Shown: one piece after another, positions 20,798 through 32,629 of the stretch | Position numbering within the stretch: position 1 is the first letter of the stretch | Layout of the letters: each line of letters starts with the position of its first letter | Source of the DNA: Clarireedia homoeocarpa | Taxonomy: Eukaryota > Ascomycota > Leotiomycetes > Helotiales > Rutstroemiaceae | Length of the DNA: 64,000 nt | Assembly: GCA_001465935.1 (NCBI GenBank) | Contig: LNKV01000017.1 | Coordinates: 197,499-261,498, forward strand | Direction: 5' to 3' | Translations under genes and position numbers: made by a program | The notes under the pieces: generated by a model | What the model was told of the DNA's origin: nothing | Database searches by the model: none | The model's input: only the letters and a program-made list of their open reading frames with translations

Positions 20798-21987
20798 TCA
20801 ATACCAAATGCTTCTAGTGCGATGATGGGGTATCTCTTCCTGTCCGTCCTTTTCCTTTTCCTTAACCGTGTCATAGAGGAAGAAATCTATCAATATAGCA
20901 TTTACTTTTGCTTTCGGGTAATTCTTCAGAATCTCTCTTCTAATCAATTCTACGCACCAAATACTGCAACCTATTTCACAACAGCACACCAGTAAGCGGG
21001 AATCTGACGAATGAAGGATGTTGTGGGTGTTGTGCTAAAAACTGGGATAGTAGAGCTGCACTCACCTCTTAATTGTATTTCCCAACTGCAACCACTTTCA
21101 ATTACTTCTCCTTTCCTGATCTTGCTCTCCAAGGACGGAGCATACCATAAGCATCCAAAGGAGTTCAAGATCTGTGGAATCCGGTAATCCGCAAATATGG
21201 TGATCTTATCAATATCATCAAACTCGCCCCATCCTTCCCCCTCGAACGCTGCCCACAGATCCGCTACACAAATCTGAGCACGTTTCAAAAACCGTACTTC
21301 TTTCCGTCTCTCGAATGATACTGTATCATTGAAACTAGGAAACTCGGACGCTAGAAGGTTTACCAGAGCCGCGGCGCTGTAATTGCTGGCTTTGATCATG
21401 TTGGTGAAAGAACAGGAGTAGGACTTGTATAGGATGTTGCCTGCTTCCCTAAGCAACGCCAGTCGAGTCGACAATAGCGGCATTGGCTCCGATGTGCACG
21501 AACGGAAAATATGCGCAAACACCTCTTCCGTAAGCTCAGCCTCATTCTGCCAAAAATCGGATGAAGTGATCGGGTAACCCTCCTCCAGCGCTCTCTGCAA
21601 CGCAGCCACCAAACTCCAATACCCCGTCCACTTCTTCCCCTTATACTCAATTGCAAATCTTTCCTCTTCTGAATGCAGACTCCAGAAAGAGAAATTTAGC
21701 AAGTCCATAGTGAAGATGAAATCGACGGTGCTTTCGTCTTTGGCTTGTGGATGTAGGTCATGTGATGACCATGTTTTCGTTGAGTACTCCTTCTTTTGCA
21801 TCTGCTCGTAGATGAGAGAGGCAGCGGCTTTGGTGGACCGCATGTCGATTGCTACGTCGACGGAGTTGTTGTAGACGTGCTCGGCGCTTTCGAGGACATG
21901 GGTTTCGGGAACGGAGGGAGCGGTGGGTGGGCGGAAATGTTGACGGAGGAGCTCGAGGAGCTCTGGATCCGCTTCGTCATCGGACAT
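20798..21987 (-). CDS. Queuosine-salvage nucleoside glycosylase (DUF2419, Qng1/C9orf64 type)
   Basis: Two exons, 21987-21066 and 20970-20798, joined GGT-TGC in phase; 364 residues. Family segments are SVDVAIDMRSTKAA, FIFTMDLLNFSFWS, YWSLVAALQRALEEGYPITS, FPSFNDT, KRAQICVADLW, TIFADYRIPQIL and the C-terminal IWCVELIRREI. The NFSFW and ADYR segments form the nucleoside pocket in the known structures. Enzymes of this family release queuine from queuosine or its 5'-monophosphate so that the base can be reused for tRNA modification; most fungi cannot make queuine. No targeting signal is visible, so it is probably cytosolic. It is transcribed towards the PPR-like gene. Confidence 0.9.
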
Positions 21988-22630
21988 GCTTTTCTCTGAT
22001 TTGCTGTGTTCTAGCTTGGTTCAAGTAGTGGTAGTACTGTGCCGTGTTATAAAGTCCTGGGCCGTTCCCTTGGTGTTGTACGTTGAAAAGTATAGGGGTT
22101 TTCTGGTAATACAGTTAAAGGTACAGAGGTCGTCCCATGTGTAGACCCAAAGGGGGATCCAGATCAAGCCAGTGAAGAAAACGTGTGCATCTGATCGGAT
22201 TCCTCACATTCCCAAGTCCATTGATCCATAGAATCTCGGATTTGAGCACGGCTTCTCAAGACCACTTAACAGTGAGCAAAAAGGCCATCAGCACAAAAAT
22301 AAAGCTTTGAAACAAAAAATGCTGCACAGACCTCCTGCAGCATTGCCGATAAGAAAAAGAAAACGCTCGCTTATCTGGGCCCTGCTTCTTCTGCCTCTCA
22401 TCGCGGGTCGCGTTCGTTGATAAGGCGGGAAATAAAAAGGTGAATCTTACAATTTACCTATGGCCTAGGCAGTTCTCCGACGAAGAGCCTCAGGAACCGT
22501 CTTACCGTCGACATCCACAGGCACTGGCAGATCAATTATCCTTGAATTATTTACGTTCACCTCTAGATCCATCATCGATTTACTCAGGTCTTCAATCCAC
22601 CATCTGCGCTGTCGCATATACTCCCAACGC
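21988..22630. other. Divergent intergenic region, queuosine-salvage gene / uba2
   Basis: 643 bp between two divergent starts. It must hold both promoters. No recognisable RNA gene or repeat. Confidence 0.45.
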
Positions 22631-25226
22631 ATGATAAACGCAAAGATGAAGCGCGATCAATTCAATACCCAGTCTTTGGGGATTCCTTTGAATAGTATGG
22701 TCAAGGAGGTAAGCGCGCAATTCATACCGTCATATTCAAGAAGTGCTTCATCTTCCTACCAACATCCCTTCGATTCATGAATTGCAGTTGGTAGGGTTGA
22801 TTGTATACATGCGACTACAATACTGTGAAGTTTCAGCGCTTCCGAGAGTCAATTGTTGCTGTGGCTTCTGTTTGCGCCGCTCGTTCGTCTGGGTCTTGAA
22901 TATTTCAACAAGCAATGAAAATAGATTCATATACTGATGATCTGTCACAGGCGCGGATATTGATGGTCGGAGCTGGAGGTATCGGATGCGAACTGCTCAA
23001 GAATTTGGTACTCGCGGGCTTTGGTGAAATTCACATCGTCGACCTGGATACGATCGACCTTAGCAATTTGAATCGACAGTTTCTCTTTCGACATGAACAT
23101 ATCAAGAAATCGAAAGCTCTGGTGCGCTATATTTTATGCCGCAGGCAGATTGGTCGGGACTGACGAGTAAATGCATAGGTTGCGAAAGAAGCGGCGCATA
23201 GGTTCAACCCGAAAGTAAAGCTGGAAGCACACCATGCGAATATCAAGGATGCGCAGTTCAATGTCGATTGGTTCAAAGGGTTTACGATGGTGTTCAATGC
23301 TTTGGATAATTTAGAGGCGAGAAGACATGTAAACAAGATGTGCTTGGCGGCAGATATACCTTTGATTGAATCGGGCACCACGGGTTTCAACGGCCAGGTT
23401 CAGGTCATCAAGAAGGGACAAACCGCATGCTATGATTGCACGACCAAAGAGACACCAAAGACCTTTCCAGTCTGCACAATTCGCAGTACGCCAAGTCAAC
23501 CGATCCATTGCATAGTATGGGGAAAGAGTTATTTGTTGAGGTATGTGCGTTCCGGTTGAACAAAAGACGCGTGCTAAGAAATTGGAGTGAGATTTTTGGT
23601 GCTAGTGAGGACGAATCACCCGAGATGGATCATTCGGAAGACTCAGAAAATGGTTTGTTATCCGATGTTCTGGTGGTAGAGCGCCTGCTAATGGTAGACA
23701 GCCAAGGAAATTGAGAAGCTGCGATTAGAATCACAAGCTCTGAAGAAGATAAAGGAATCAATGGGTACCGATATCTTTCCCCAATTGCTATTCGACAAAG
23801 TCTACAAGGATGATATCATTCGGTTGAGGTCTATGGAGGATATGTGGAAATCCAGACGACCCCCGGAGCCGTTAGATTATGCTACACTTAGTGCCGAAGC
23901 AGCTGAAGTGGAGACCGCAAAAGATGCGATTTTAAAGGATGGACAAAAAGTCTGGAATTTACACGAGAACCTCGTAGTGTTCAGAAATAGGTAGGTTTGG
24001 TGAAGCTTTTCTTCAGAACAATGGCTAACTCTTGTAGCTTGGAGAGGTTAAGCGCTAGACTACAGAACATGAAGGCAACTTCGAATGGTAGTTCTGCAGA
24101 ACCGATCATTACCTTCGACAAAGACGATGAAGATACCCTTGACTTTGTCACAGCAAGTGCTAACTTGAGATCACTTGTCTTCGGTATCGAAACCAAATCG
24201 CGTTTCGACATTAAGCAAATGGCTGGCAACATTATACCTGCAATCGCCACTACCAATGCAATTGTAGCTGGTCTTTGTGTTTTGCAGTCATTCAAGGTCC
24301 TTCGAGGAGATTACTCAAATAGCAAAGAGGTACGCGGGATATCCTTGACGTGCAAAGATATACAGCTAACATGTTCAGATCTTCCTATCGCCCTTCGCAC
24401 CAGAAAGACTCCTAGCTTCTGACAGAATCCGAACCCCAAATCCAGATTGCCCGGTATGCAGCGTAGCACAGACTCGTCTCCTGGTTGATCTATCTAGAGC
24501 AACCTTGAACGACCTGGTTGAAGACGTGCTAAAATCTCAACTTGGATATGGCGAGGAAATCGCCATCAATAGTGAAAGTGGTCTACTTTACGACATCGAG
24601 GAGACGGACAACTTGTCGAAGAAGTTGAGCGAGCTAGGTATGTCGGACTTGCAATTTTCCTATTTGGGGAGCTGGCTAATGAATGTATCATGCAGGTATC
24701 AAGAAGGACGCCTTTTTGACCGTCATCGATGAGGATGATGAACACCCAGTAGGGCCACGTGTGAACCTTGTGCTCACGGTACAAGAATCGTGAGTTTTTT
24801 GTCTCGCATTTCCTATTTCCGTACTCATTATTCTACAGTGATACCCCAATGGAGGACAAGCCTGTCAAGAATCTCGACCTCCTACTAACACCTCAAGATC
24901 CTACTTCGCCCGAAAGCCCATCCTCACTCATCCCTCGGAGAAAGAAGCCTGCCTCAGCACCAGCTTCCGAAAGCAATGGCACCAACGGTCACAGTCAACA
25001 AGTATCAGATGATCAAGCTTCAGCTTCAGATACTTTATCGAATGGAACTGGGCTGAAAAAGAGAACTTTATCCGATGCTCTTGGCGATGAAACGTCTTCA
25101 ACTTCTAAACGTCAAAAGCCCATTTCCGATTCTACCAATGGTTCAGCAGCAGCAGCAGCAGCAGATGACTGTATCATCGTCCTTGACGACGCAAACGACG
25201 GCGCCATTCTCATCGACGACGACTAA
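22631..25226 (+). CDS. uba2: SUMO-activating enzyme E1 subunit Uba2
   Basis: Nine exons (22631-22708, 22951-23121, 23179-23540, 23588-23652, 23702-23990, 24038-24329, 24379-24637, 24696-24789, 24839-25226) give 665 residues; the second Met (22646, MKRDQFNTQSLG) may be the true start. The adenylation domain has RILMVGAGGIGCELLKNL (ATP binding) and DLDTIDLSNLNRQFLFR. The catalytic cysteine is C182 in FPVCTIRSTPSQPIHCIVW, which forms the thioester with SUMO. Zinc-binding pairs are CYDC and CPVC. A ubiquitin-fold domain follows, then a tail with a nuclear-signal-like KKR segment and an acidic IIVLDD stretch resembling a SUMO-interaction motif. With Aos1 it activates SUMO and passes it to Ubc9, mostly in the nucleus. 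Its 3' end is 152 bp from the convergent reductase gene. Confidence 0.95.
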
Positions 25227-25378
25227 AACCCATCTTCCCTAACATCCTCCCATGTCCTTTTTCATTTCTTCTACATAAAGATGTGTGCGCATAATTTGGA
25301 TCCTCTTTTTTCCCTACTCATTTATTCTATTTCCCACTCCTTCGTAAAAATGAAATTATACAGTTAAAACGAAACATA

Positions 25379-27797
25379 TCATACTGCACTTAATCCTCCG
25401 TCGAGATTAAGCACGCAGTTGTTGGCATATCGATTGGTGGCGAGGAAAACAGCGGCGTCGGCTATTTCTTCAACGTCGCCGAATCGGCAGAGGGGAATGG
25501 CATTTAGTGCTTCGGTACGTGCGGAGGCTTCCATGGCTGTTTTTGGGGGGGGGGAGTGTTTGGTTAGCTTTGTTTGGTTGGGATGTGGTGAGAGATGGAA
25601 AGAGGGGAGGGAAGGGAAGGGGAGGAGAGGAGAGGAGAGGATGGGTTTGTACATTAGATTGGTAGGGAGCGGAGAGCGTGAAAAGCGGAAAGGGGTGGCA
25701 ATAAGAGGGGTTGAGGAAATGAATAAGAAAATGAAAGGGGAAGGGGGTGGGTGAGATGATGGATGAATGACGAGAGTGTGCAAAATGGGAAGAACCGAAA
25801 AATACAGAACAGAAGGTATTTTAAAGTAAAATCATCGACCGATAAGTGGAAGTGGATATATGCATGATGAATAGAAAGTCAGACAGACAGACAAACAAAC
25901 AAACAGATATCCAGGTATCAAAATAATCGAATAGTCTGCCCCTCCGCCGTACAGAAAGAAAGGCAATAAAAGGAAACAAAAGAATATATAAAAACACAAA
26001 ACACAAAGAAACGATACCATACACACCTTTCGTCATATCAGTCTCGATATATCCGGGTACAATGGCATTTACCCTGATTCCTGCTGGACCTAGCTCGGCG
26101 GCTAGAGCGCGTGTGAGGCCTGTGTTTTTTTTTTTTGGTCGGTGAGTATGTATGTATGTATTTATGTATGTATGTGTGTATGTGTGTAGGTATAGATAGT
26201 GAGTGGCTTCACATCTCTTGTAGAGGAGTTCAGGAGAAAAGGGGCAGGACGGGAAGGGATAGGATAGGATAGGAGATAATAGATGGATGGATGGAAGGAA
26301 GAAATACACACACACACACAGAGAGAGAGGGGGGGGGTACATACCCAAGACACCAGCTTTACTTGCCGCATACGCGGCACTTCCTTTTCCGCCTTTCATA
26401 CCTAGGAGCGATGAGATGTTGATTATACAGCCTGTTTTTTTGTGTGTTTTCGGTCAGTGGTTTGTCTCATCCATATCTCTCTTCTTTCCTGGCTAACTTC
26501 CTTGCTCTGCTGTATTGTTTATTTCGTTGCTTTACTCTCTATCCTGTCGTGCTTTCGTGAAATACACATCTTCATCTTCATCAGCCTCACTTACCATCTA
26601 CGTCTTCTGTTTTCTTCCTCTCGTGCCCCGTACCCGCGCACCCAATAAATTCAGAAAGAAAGAAAGGCAAACAAACAAGAAAAAGAAAATATCATACCTT
26701 CCCGCTGTTTCATCATCATCCGCGAAATGACTTTACATCCCCAGATAGTCCCCTGCAGGTTCGTGCGGAGGATGGACTCGATAAGGGCCGGGGTAGTGTT
26801 GAACAGGAGGCTGGAATGCGTTATTCCGGCTGCATTGACGAGGATGTCGATTTGGGGTTTGGGCTAGAGAGAGTGGGGGAGGTGAGCTTTGGTGGACGTA
26901 GGGGGGGTGGTTGGAGGTCGGGGGAACAGAGGGATAAAAAGAAGTTAAGAGGATAGGCGATGTTGAGAATGTTGGCAGATGTACATGATTTGAGAAAGAG
27001 AAGGGCGTATGAAAAAGAAATGAATAGATAGAGAGGAATATGGAGAGAAGAAGAGCAGTAAAACGAACAGTGCATGTATGAATACTGAATAGTGAGTTTC
27101 AAGTGCAAACGACTCGCAGACGCAACGATGACAAAATGACCGATACTTCGTGCCAGGAGTATTAGATAAATAGACAAATGACAGCGGGTAGCAATAGCAC
27201 CCAACAAGAGAAGAACTGGAACACCAATTCCAATCCCCAAGTCTCCCTCAACCCCCCCCCCCCAATCTCATTATACAACTGCCTTCCTCATCTTCCCTAA
27301 AACACTAAAGAAAAGCAATCACTAACCTTATCCTTTCCCGCTCCATCTCCACCATCACCATCACCATCACCCACACTCCCACCCCCCCGCCACCAGCTCC
27401 CCACCTTCCCCTTCCAAAACCCCTCCAAATCCCCCACATCTCCCACCAAGACCTCATGCCCACCCTTCTCCCCTCCAGCATCTCCATCCCACCTCCCCCT
27501 CCCCACCAACCCATCCCTCACCCCCACCAACCCCCTCTCATCCCTCCCCACCAACACCAACCTCCCTCCCAACCTCGCGAACCTCTCCGCAACCGCCTTC
27601 CCAATCCCCTTCGTCGCGCCCGTGACCAGGATAGTTTTGCCCGTGAAATCTAGATTTGCATACGAGTGCTGAGAAGAAGGAAAAGACACAGACGCAGATG
27701 TAGATTGGAGCCGGTGATGGCGACATGAAGATGTGATGATGGGTTTGGACGAGAAGGTTGATGATACGCGTATGCTGCGATGGAATGGGGGACGCAT
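25379..27797 (-). CDS. 3-oxoacyl-ACP reductase-like short-chain dehydrogenase (FabG type)
   Basis: Five exons, 27797-27327, 26863-26698, 26431-26345, 26119-26027 and 25536-25379, give 324 residues. After a basic, Ser-rich N-terminus resembling a mitochondrial presequence comes TGATKGIG (NAD(P) binding, G60-G66), ILVNAAGITHSSLL, INISSLLG (catalytic S220), YAASK (Y233, K237), LAAELGPAGIRVNAIVPGYIETDMT and the C-terminal FLATNRYANNCVLNLDGGLSAV. This is a classical SDR of the FabG group; mitochondrial fatty-acid synthesis is the likely pathway but is inferred. Residues ~100-157 are an unusual Gly/Asp/Lys-rich insert. The four introns are 463, 266, 225 and 490 nt, much longer than elsewhere in the window, and filled with simple repeats and long purine or pyrimidine runs. 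Confidence 0.88.
25820..27326. repeat. Microsatellites in introns of the FabG-like gene
   Basis: Intron sequence contains GTAT/ATGT repeats (about 26145-26190), GGATA and GGAT repeats (26260-26300), an AC run (26308-26321), a GA run and G9 (26321-26337), and T- and C-homopolymers (26127-26136, 27250-27261). The surrounding introns are strongly strand-biased in purines. Confidence 0.8.
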
Positions 27798-28413
27798 TTT
27801 TCGTGTCTTTTATTCTCTTGTCTTGTCCTGTTGAAGATAGAATTTTGCTCATACGAATAGCACTAATCTGTCTAAGATCAAGAAGCCTAGAAGCGAGTGT
27901 CAAAGTTTATTGACGTTAGTGTCGAACGAATAAGTAATTAGTAGAGAAAAACAAGAAGTGAAAGCATCAGAGAAGTTTGTGAATATGTCACGTGCACACC
28001 TAGACAATTTAACGACATCAATTTTCATAGTTCTAGTCTTCTGGTGGCTGATGAGAAGTATTATTGACGTTCTATTTGAGTTGGTTAAGAACGGGAGGCT
28101 GAACTCTATTTTCTATATTCGTTAGTCTTGACCTATAGTGCTATACAAGTCAAATTGGCAAATAGGGCCAAGCTATTCAAAGCTGACGTAGTCAAGACAA
28201 AGTCCAAATAGGAAATACATCAGACGATCTATCACAGCAAATCCATTTCGACAATAAAATCTTCATCTAGTCATTGAAGCCACAATTACGAATATCTACT
28301 GTGTTAATTTCTTTTTAGCAAGCTTTATACGCCATTGTGCAACCTCTGTTTAGAATCACCAAACAAAATGCTTCAAAGAAACCTAAATATTCATCAACTC
28401 CCTCTAATTTGAT
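27798..28413. other. Intergenic, nothing recognised
   Basis: Between the reductase start and the acl2 stop. AT-rich, no gene, RNA or repeat seen. Confidence 0.45.
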
Positions 28414-30341
28414 TTAACCCTTGAACTCCTCAATCTTGCTTTCTGCAAGACGTCCGGGAATGAGAGCCAAAGGAACGATGCCACTGACGTGCATGTCTGG
28501 TCCATAAACGTGCATATCAAGCTTTAGCTCTTGTCCAACTGCCTTAATGTTCTTTAATCCTTCTTGGTAGTTAGGTCCTGCACGTCTGACCCAGATTTGG
28601 ACCTTGTGTTCAAGCAATGTGCTGCTGAATTCTCGGAGAGCTCGGATGACGCCCTTGAATGTAGAAGCAACGTTGGTGAAGTTGGCAATACCGCCACCAA
28701 TAAACAGAACCTTGCCTTCTGGCTTAATAGGAGAGCGGAGCATGAGGTCCAAGACTGTACGAGCGTAGTGGAAGGTTTGAGTCTCTGATGGTGCACCGGA
28801 GTATTCACCATAGTTGGCGAGCTCATCAGCGAAACCAGCACTGGCGATAGCGTCGGCGTATACGACGGAAGCACCACCACCAGCGACTAATGTCCATACT
28901 CGGCCGTTGGGGTTCAATACTGTAAGCTTGAGTGATGCACCGGTCTTAGCGTCGAGCTCAGCGATGTATGCTTCCTCCTTGCTCAACTCACGACCGAAAG
29001 GAGCTGGGAACTCCATTGGTGGACCAGCATCAATGTTGACCTTTCCATCGGCCGCCTTTACGGCAGTCAAACCGAGAGCAGCCGGTGATCTTGCAACAGC
29101 CCACTTAACACCGCACTCGAACTCGGCGGTCTGATCAAGCTTGGCGGCCAAATCCAAGAAGTAGACGTCAGCAGAGGTTCCCTCAGCATTTGGAACAACC
29201 ACTAGCGGGTTGATCTCAAGGTATGTGAATTGGCAGTCAACGTAGACGGCGTAAAGTCTGGTGATGAAATCGATGAGGACATTGTGTACACCTTGTGGAA
29301 CCTTCTTGAGAAGAGTGGAAGCAATCTCTTCATTCGAAGGGTACTCGGAAAGGTCGACTGGGACCAATAATTTCTCTGCCTTCGCATCGACATCACCGAC
29401 ATCGACACCTCCCTCGTGTGTGAAAAGAATCCAATCACCCTAAATTAAAAAAATAAGGTAAGGTGGTTAGCATTGCCAGTCAAAAACAAAGTTGTTCAAT
29501 GTAGTATAAAATTGTGCGAGAGTTAATTCGGCATAACTGCCGTTGAATAATAACAGCGCTTATCCCGTGTGCACTTGCCGTACCGACTCGCTTGCTGACA
29601 AGGAGAATTATGAACCGGAATAAACATTTTGTGATTGGGATCCTAGAATTCCGTTCGCCCGTTCATATCTAGGGGAACCATGGGTCTAGAGCGAGCCACA
29701 AAAGGTTGTGACATCCCACATGCAAAATCCAACAAAGTGTTTTGTATGTCCGCAAACATTACTTTTCGGCATTCACTCGAATGTCATATATTTTCCCCCC
29801 ATCCAACGGTATCCCTCGAGCTGGTCAGGATCCGAAAACAAGGTAATCATTCTTACCACGAAACTAATTGATATCAACAAAATGAAAATCACACACGTAC
29901 CTCTCTTTGCGAGTTGATGTTGATATAATATTCGGTTCCGTCTGGATGTGGCACAAATGGCTCTACCAAGAATTGACGGAGAATTCCAACTGTGGTTTCG
30001 ACGGTAACTGGCTTTGCAGCTCTTTCGGCGATCCAGGCCTTTGCTTCCGCCCATGTCTTGTTTAGTGCAAGGAGACCACTCTTGCCTCGTCTCTTGATCA
30101 ATTGATCAGGCTTTGCAACGAACTTAGCACCGGGAGCGAGGAGCCATGGGTATGTGGTCTCTGCTTGGTCGAGAACTGCGGCGACCTCAGCATCGTCAGG
30201 GAAGTATAGAGAAGCAAGCTTAGGAGGGGCGTTGTGTGTGGTCGATTTTGGTAGAGGAGATGGCTTGATAACGGGAGCTCTGGTGAGGTGGTAGTTGAGG
30301 ATGGCCTTTCCGTCGGCCTCGCAGATGGCTTTCGCGGACAT
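28414..30341 (-). CDS. acl2: ATP-citrate lyase subunit 2 (small subunit, citrate/ATP-grasp half)
   Basis: Two exons, 30341-29901 and 29439-28414, joined in phase 0 across a 461-nt intron; 488 residues. It starts MSAKAICEADGKAILNYHL and corresponds to the N-terminal part of animal ATP-citrate lyase: ATP-grasp-like domain (KFVAKPDQLIKRRGKSGLL, DWILFTHEGGVDVGD, TYLEINPLVV) followed by the citrate-binding domain (RVWTLVAGGGASVVYAD, GKVLFIGGGIANFTNVA, IWVRRAGPNYQEGL). The enzyme converts citrate, CoA and ATP to acetyl-CoA, oxaloacetate and ADP in the cytosol and supplies acetyl-CoA for lipids and acetylation. Filamentous ascomycetes typically split the enzyme between two genes; here the partner acl1 is next door in divergent orientation. 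Confidence 0.95.
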
Positions 30342-32629
30342 GTTGAGGAATGAAAATTGGTACGTTTACTGTTCAAGATTCCGTTAGCAAAGGGATGTCT
30401 ATCCAAAAACCCAAGTCTGGCTGATCTGACACAAAGCTCCCAAAAGCTGATAGGTGCTTTAACAACTTCTCGACGCCCGCAAGCTACGAACTTTGGAATT
30501 GGTGAAGCAACCTTGGAAGCAATTGGAGGGTTCCCCATCTCACCACCCTGTACAATTGACAAGGCAACTCGCAACTCGCAACTCGCAACACGGTGAAGTT
30601 TGGCAGGTGGGGTCGGTGAGAGGTTCAGGCCAGTCTTCCGGGGGGGGTCCTTTCCACCGTGCAGTTCAAACAATGAAAGGTGTGATGGTGATGGGAAGCG
30701 ATACGACGAAAGCACCGAGCGAGGGATATACGTACCAAAGGGGTATTTTGGAATAGAACGGGGTTTCAACAACGACACAAGAAAAGTGGTAGTTGTTGTT
30801 GGATGTGGTATCCTAAAATTCGAGAGAGTCTACTTCGGATGGAAAAGAGAAGAAAAGTTGGGGAGGAATTGGTTTTTCTTTTCTTGAATGAAATTAACCT
30901 TCAAGAAGTTGGTTGACGCGGAGAATGAGGAGGGAGGATGGAGGATGGAGGAGGGAGGAGGGAGGAGGGAGGATGGAGGGGAAAAGAGACAAGCTGAATT
31001 AAATTTTGGGTAACTTACCTTAAAAGAGTTTGTAGTGGAGGGACGGGTTACGGGAAGCGAAGAAAGAGCAGGAGCAGATGCAGTTTTATTTGCGTGCAGG
31101 ATCCGAGCAACGATTGGGGGAGAAGAGGGAGGGAGGGAGGTAAGTACTTTCCGTAAGTGCAAAGGTTTTCTGAGGTGCGTGAGGTGCGTGTACTGCGGGT
31201 GTGTGTACCGACAGGACTGAGGATTTTCTTTTCTGATATTGCTGGGAATAGAGGGAAGCGGGTGTGTCTGTAGTATTCTCCGTGCGGCGTACGAGGTACT
31301 TCCGTACTGGCCGATGCTGACTTGCTGACTTGCTGACTTGTTGACTCGGGTGGGGTTAGTCGAGTGTCCTTCCAGGTGTTCCCCCCTGGTTTGCTCCTCA
31401 GCGTGGTGCAGGGTTTGCTCCTCAGCGTGGTGCAGGGTTTGCTCCTCAGCGTGGTGCAGGGCAAGACGAAAACACTGGAATTCCGAGTGACTCGCTCCCG
31501 AAAGGTACGTTGGGACACTTTCTTCAACAAATTGCCCTTCCTATTGGCCCTCAACCGTCGGGCCTTGCTCAACACCGACATTTCGAATGCCGAAGGAAGG
31601 AAAGAACAAAAGAACCTGGCCAAGCGAGCAAGCGAGCAAGCTAGCACGCTCGACAAAAAAAAAGGATGAAGTATCCATATCCGTAGGATCAACACCGAGC
31701 CCTTGTCGCAGATGGCTGTCAATACAGAAAGATGGCTGTCAATACAGATGGCTGTCAAGAACAGCTCATAAGCTCGCGACGGAGTCCGGTCCAAGCTTAA
31801 CAGATATTTTACCAACCCACCAACTCCATTCCACCATCCACCGCCCACCGCCTGGACGCTCCCACCAAACCATCAACCTATCAACCCACCATCCCACCAT
31901 CCCACCAACCTCTCCACCTGATACGCACACCACCCCATCCACTACACACACACACATACACGTCCAAAAAGTACAGCTGCTCACTACGGCCTACTCCCTC
32001 AATCAAAATCCCCAAGTCAGGAATTGTTTGGGAAGGATTAAGAAAGATACATTTTCCCCCTCCTCTTTTACTTTCCTCATCAAAACCTCAATTCTCTCTC
32101 TCTCCCTCTCCCTCTCCCTCTCATTCTCATTCTTACTGCAAAATACCCTTTCCAAGTATTTGCTTGTTCTTTCCATCAAGGTGCGTACCCTCCATCCCTC
32201 CCTCCCTCCATCCATCCCTCCCTCTACCTCCCCACCTACCACCTACCTTCACCACTCGCTCACCCACGAAAAAAAAAAAAAGAAAAGAAAGGATTCCCCC
32301 AATCCCTTTCACTCCCCCAAAACCTCCGCTCCACTTCATAGCACACCCACCAGAATTAAAAAAGTCGGTGGCAGCTCCTTGAATCGCTTCCTGTAAGCTT
32401 ACCCTGACTTCTTTTCTTCTACCTACCTACCTACCTACCTACCTACCCTCCCTCCTTCCCTCCCATCTTCACATCCGTTTACGGACTTCCCCAACCCTCG
32501 ATACCTTCATTCAACCCCGCCAGCTTTGTTCCATCCTCGGGGGAAATTGTACTAGGGAATACTTCAATTGACTGACTTTTGCCGATCTCGCTCCTTCAGA
32601 TTTGGACTTGATTACTTCCTCTACACACA
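30342..32629. promoter_or_regulatory. Shared acl1/acl2 divergent intergenic region
   Basis: 2,288 bp separate the two ATGs. It is long for this window and is likely to contain both promoters plus long 5' leaders, possibly with leader introns. It holds a 72-bp perfect tandem repeat (31388-31459), GGAGGAT runs (30930-30975), CT-rich tracts before acl1 (32090-32230), an A run and TACC repeats (32420-32450). Coding-like frames here are low complexity and I reject them. The arrangement fits co-regulation of two subunits needed in equal amounts. Confidence 0.6.
31388..31459. repeat. Three perfect 24-bp tandem repeats
   Basis: The unit is GGTTTGCTCCTC followed by AGCGTGGTGCAG, three identical head-to-tail copies at 31388, 31412 and 31436. 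They lie about 1.05 kb from acl2 and 1.17 kb from acl1. Confidence 0.95.

Noticed and set aside
31388..31459. Tandem repeats as a CRISPR array
   Set aside because: Repeats are contiguous with no spacers, and this is a eukaryotic genome.
30342..32629. Several coding-like frames between acl2 and acl1
   Set aside because: They are low complexity (Pro, Ser, Lys runs) created by simple repeats and lie in the shared promoter region.
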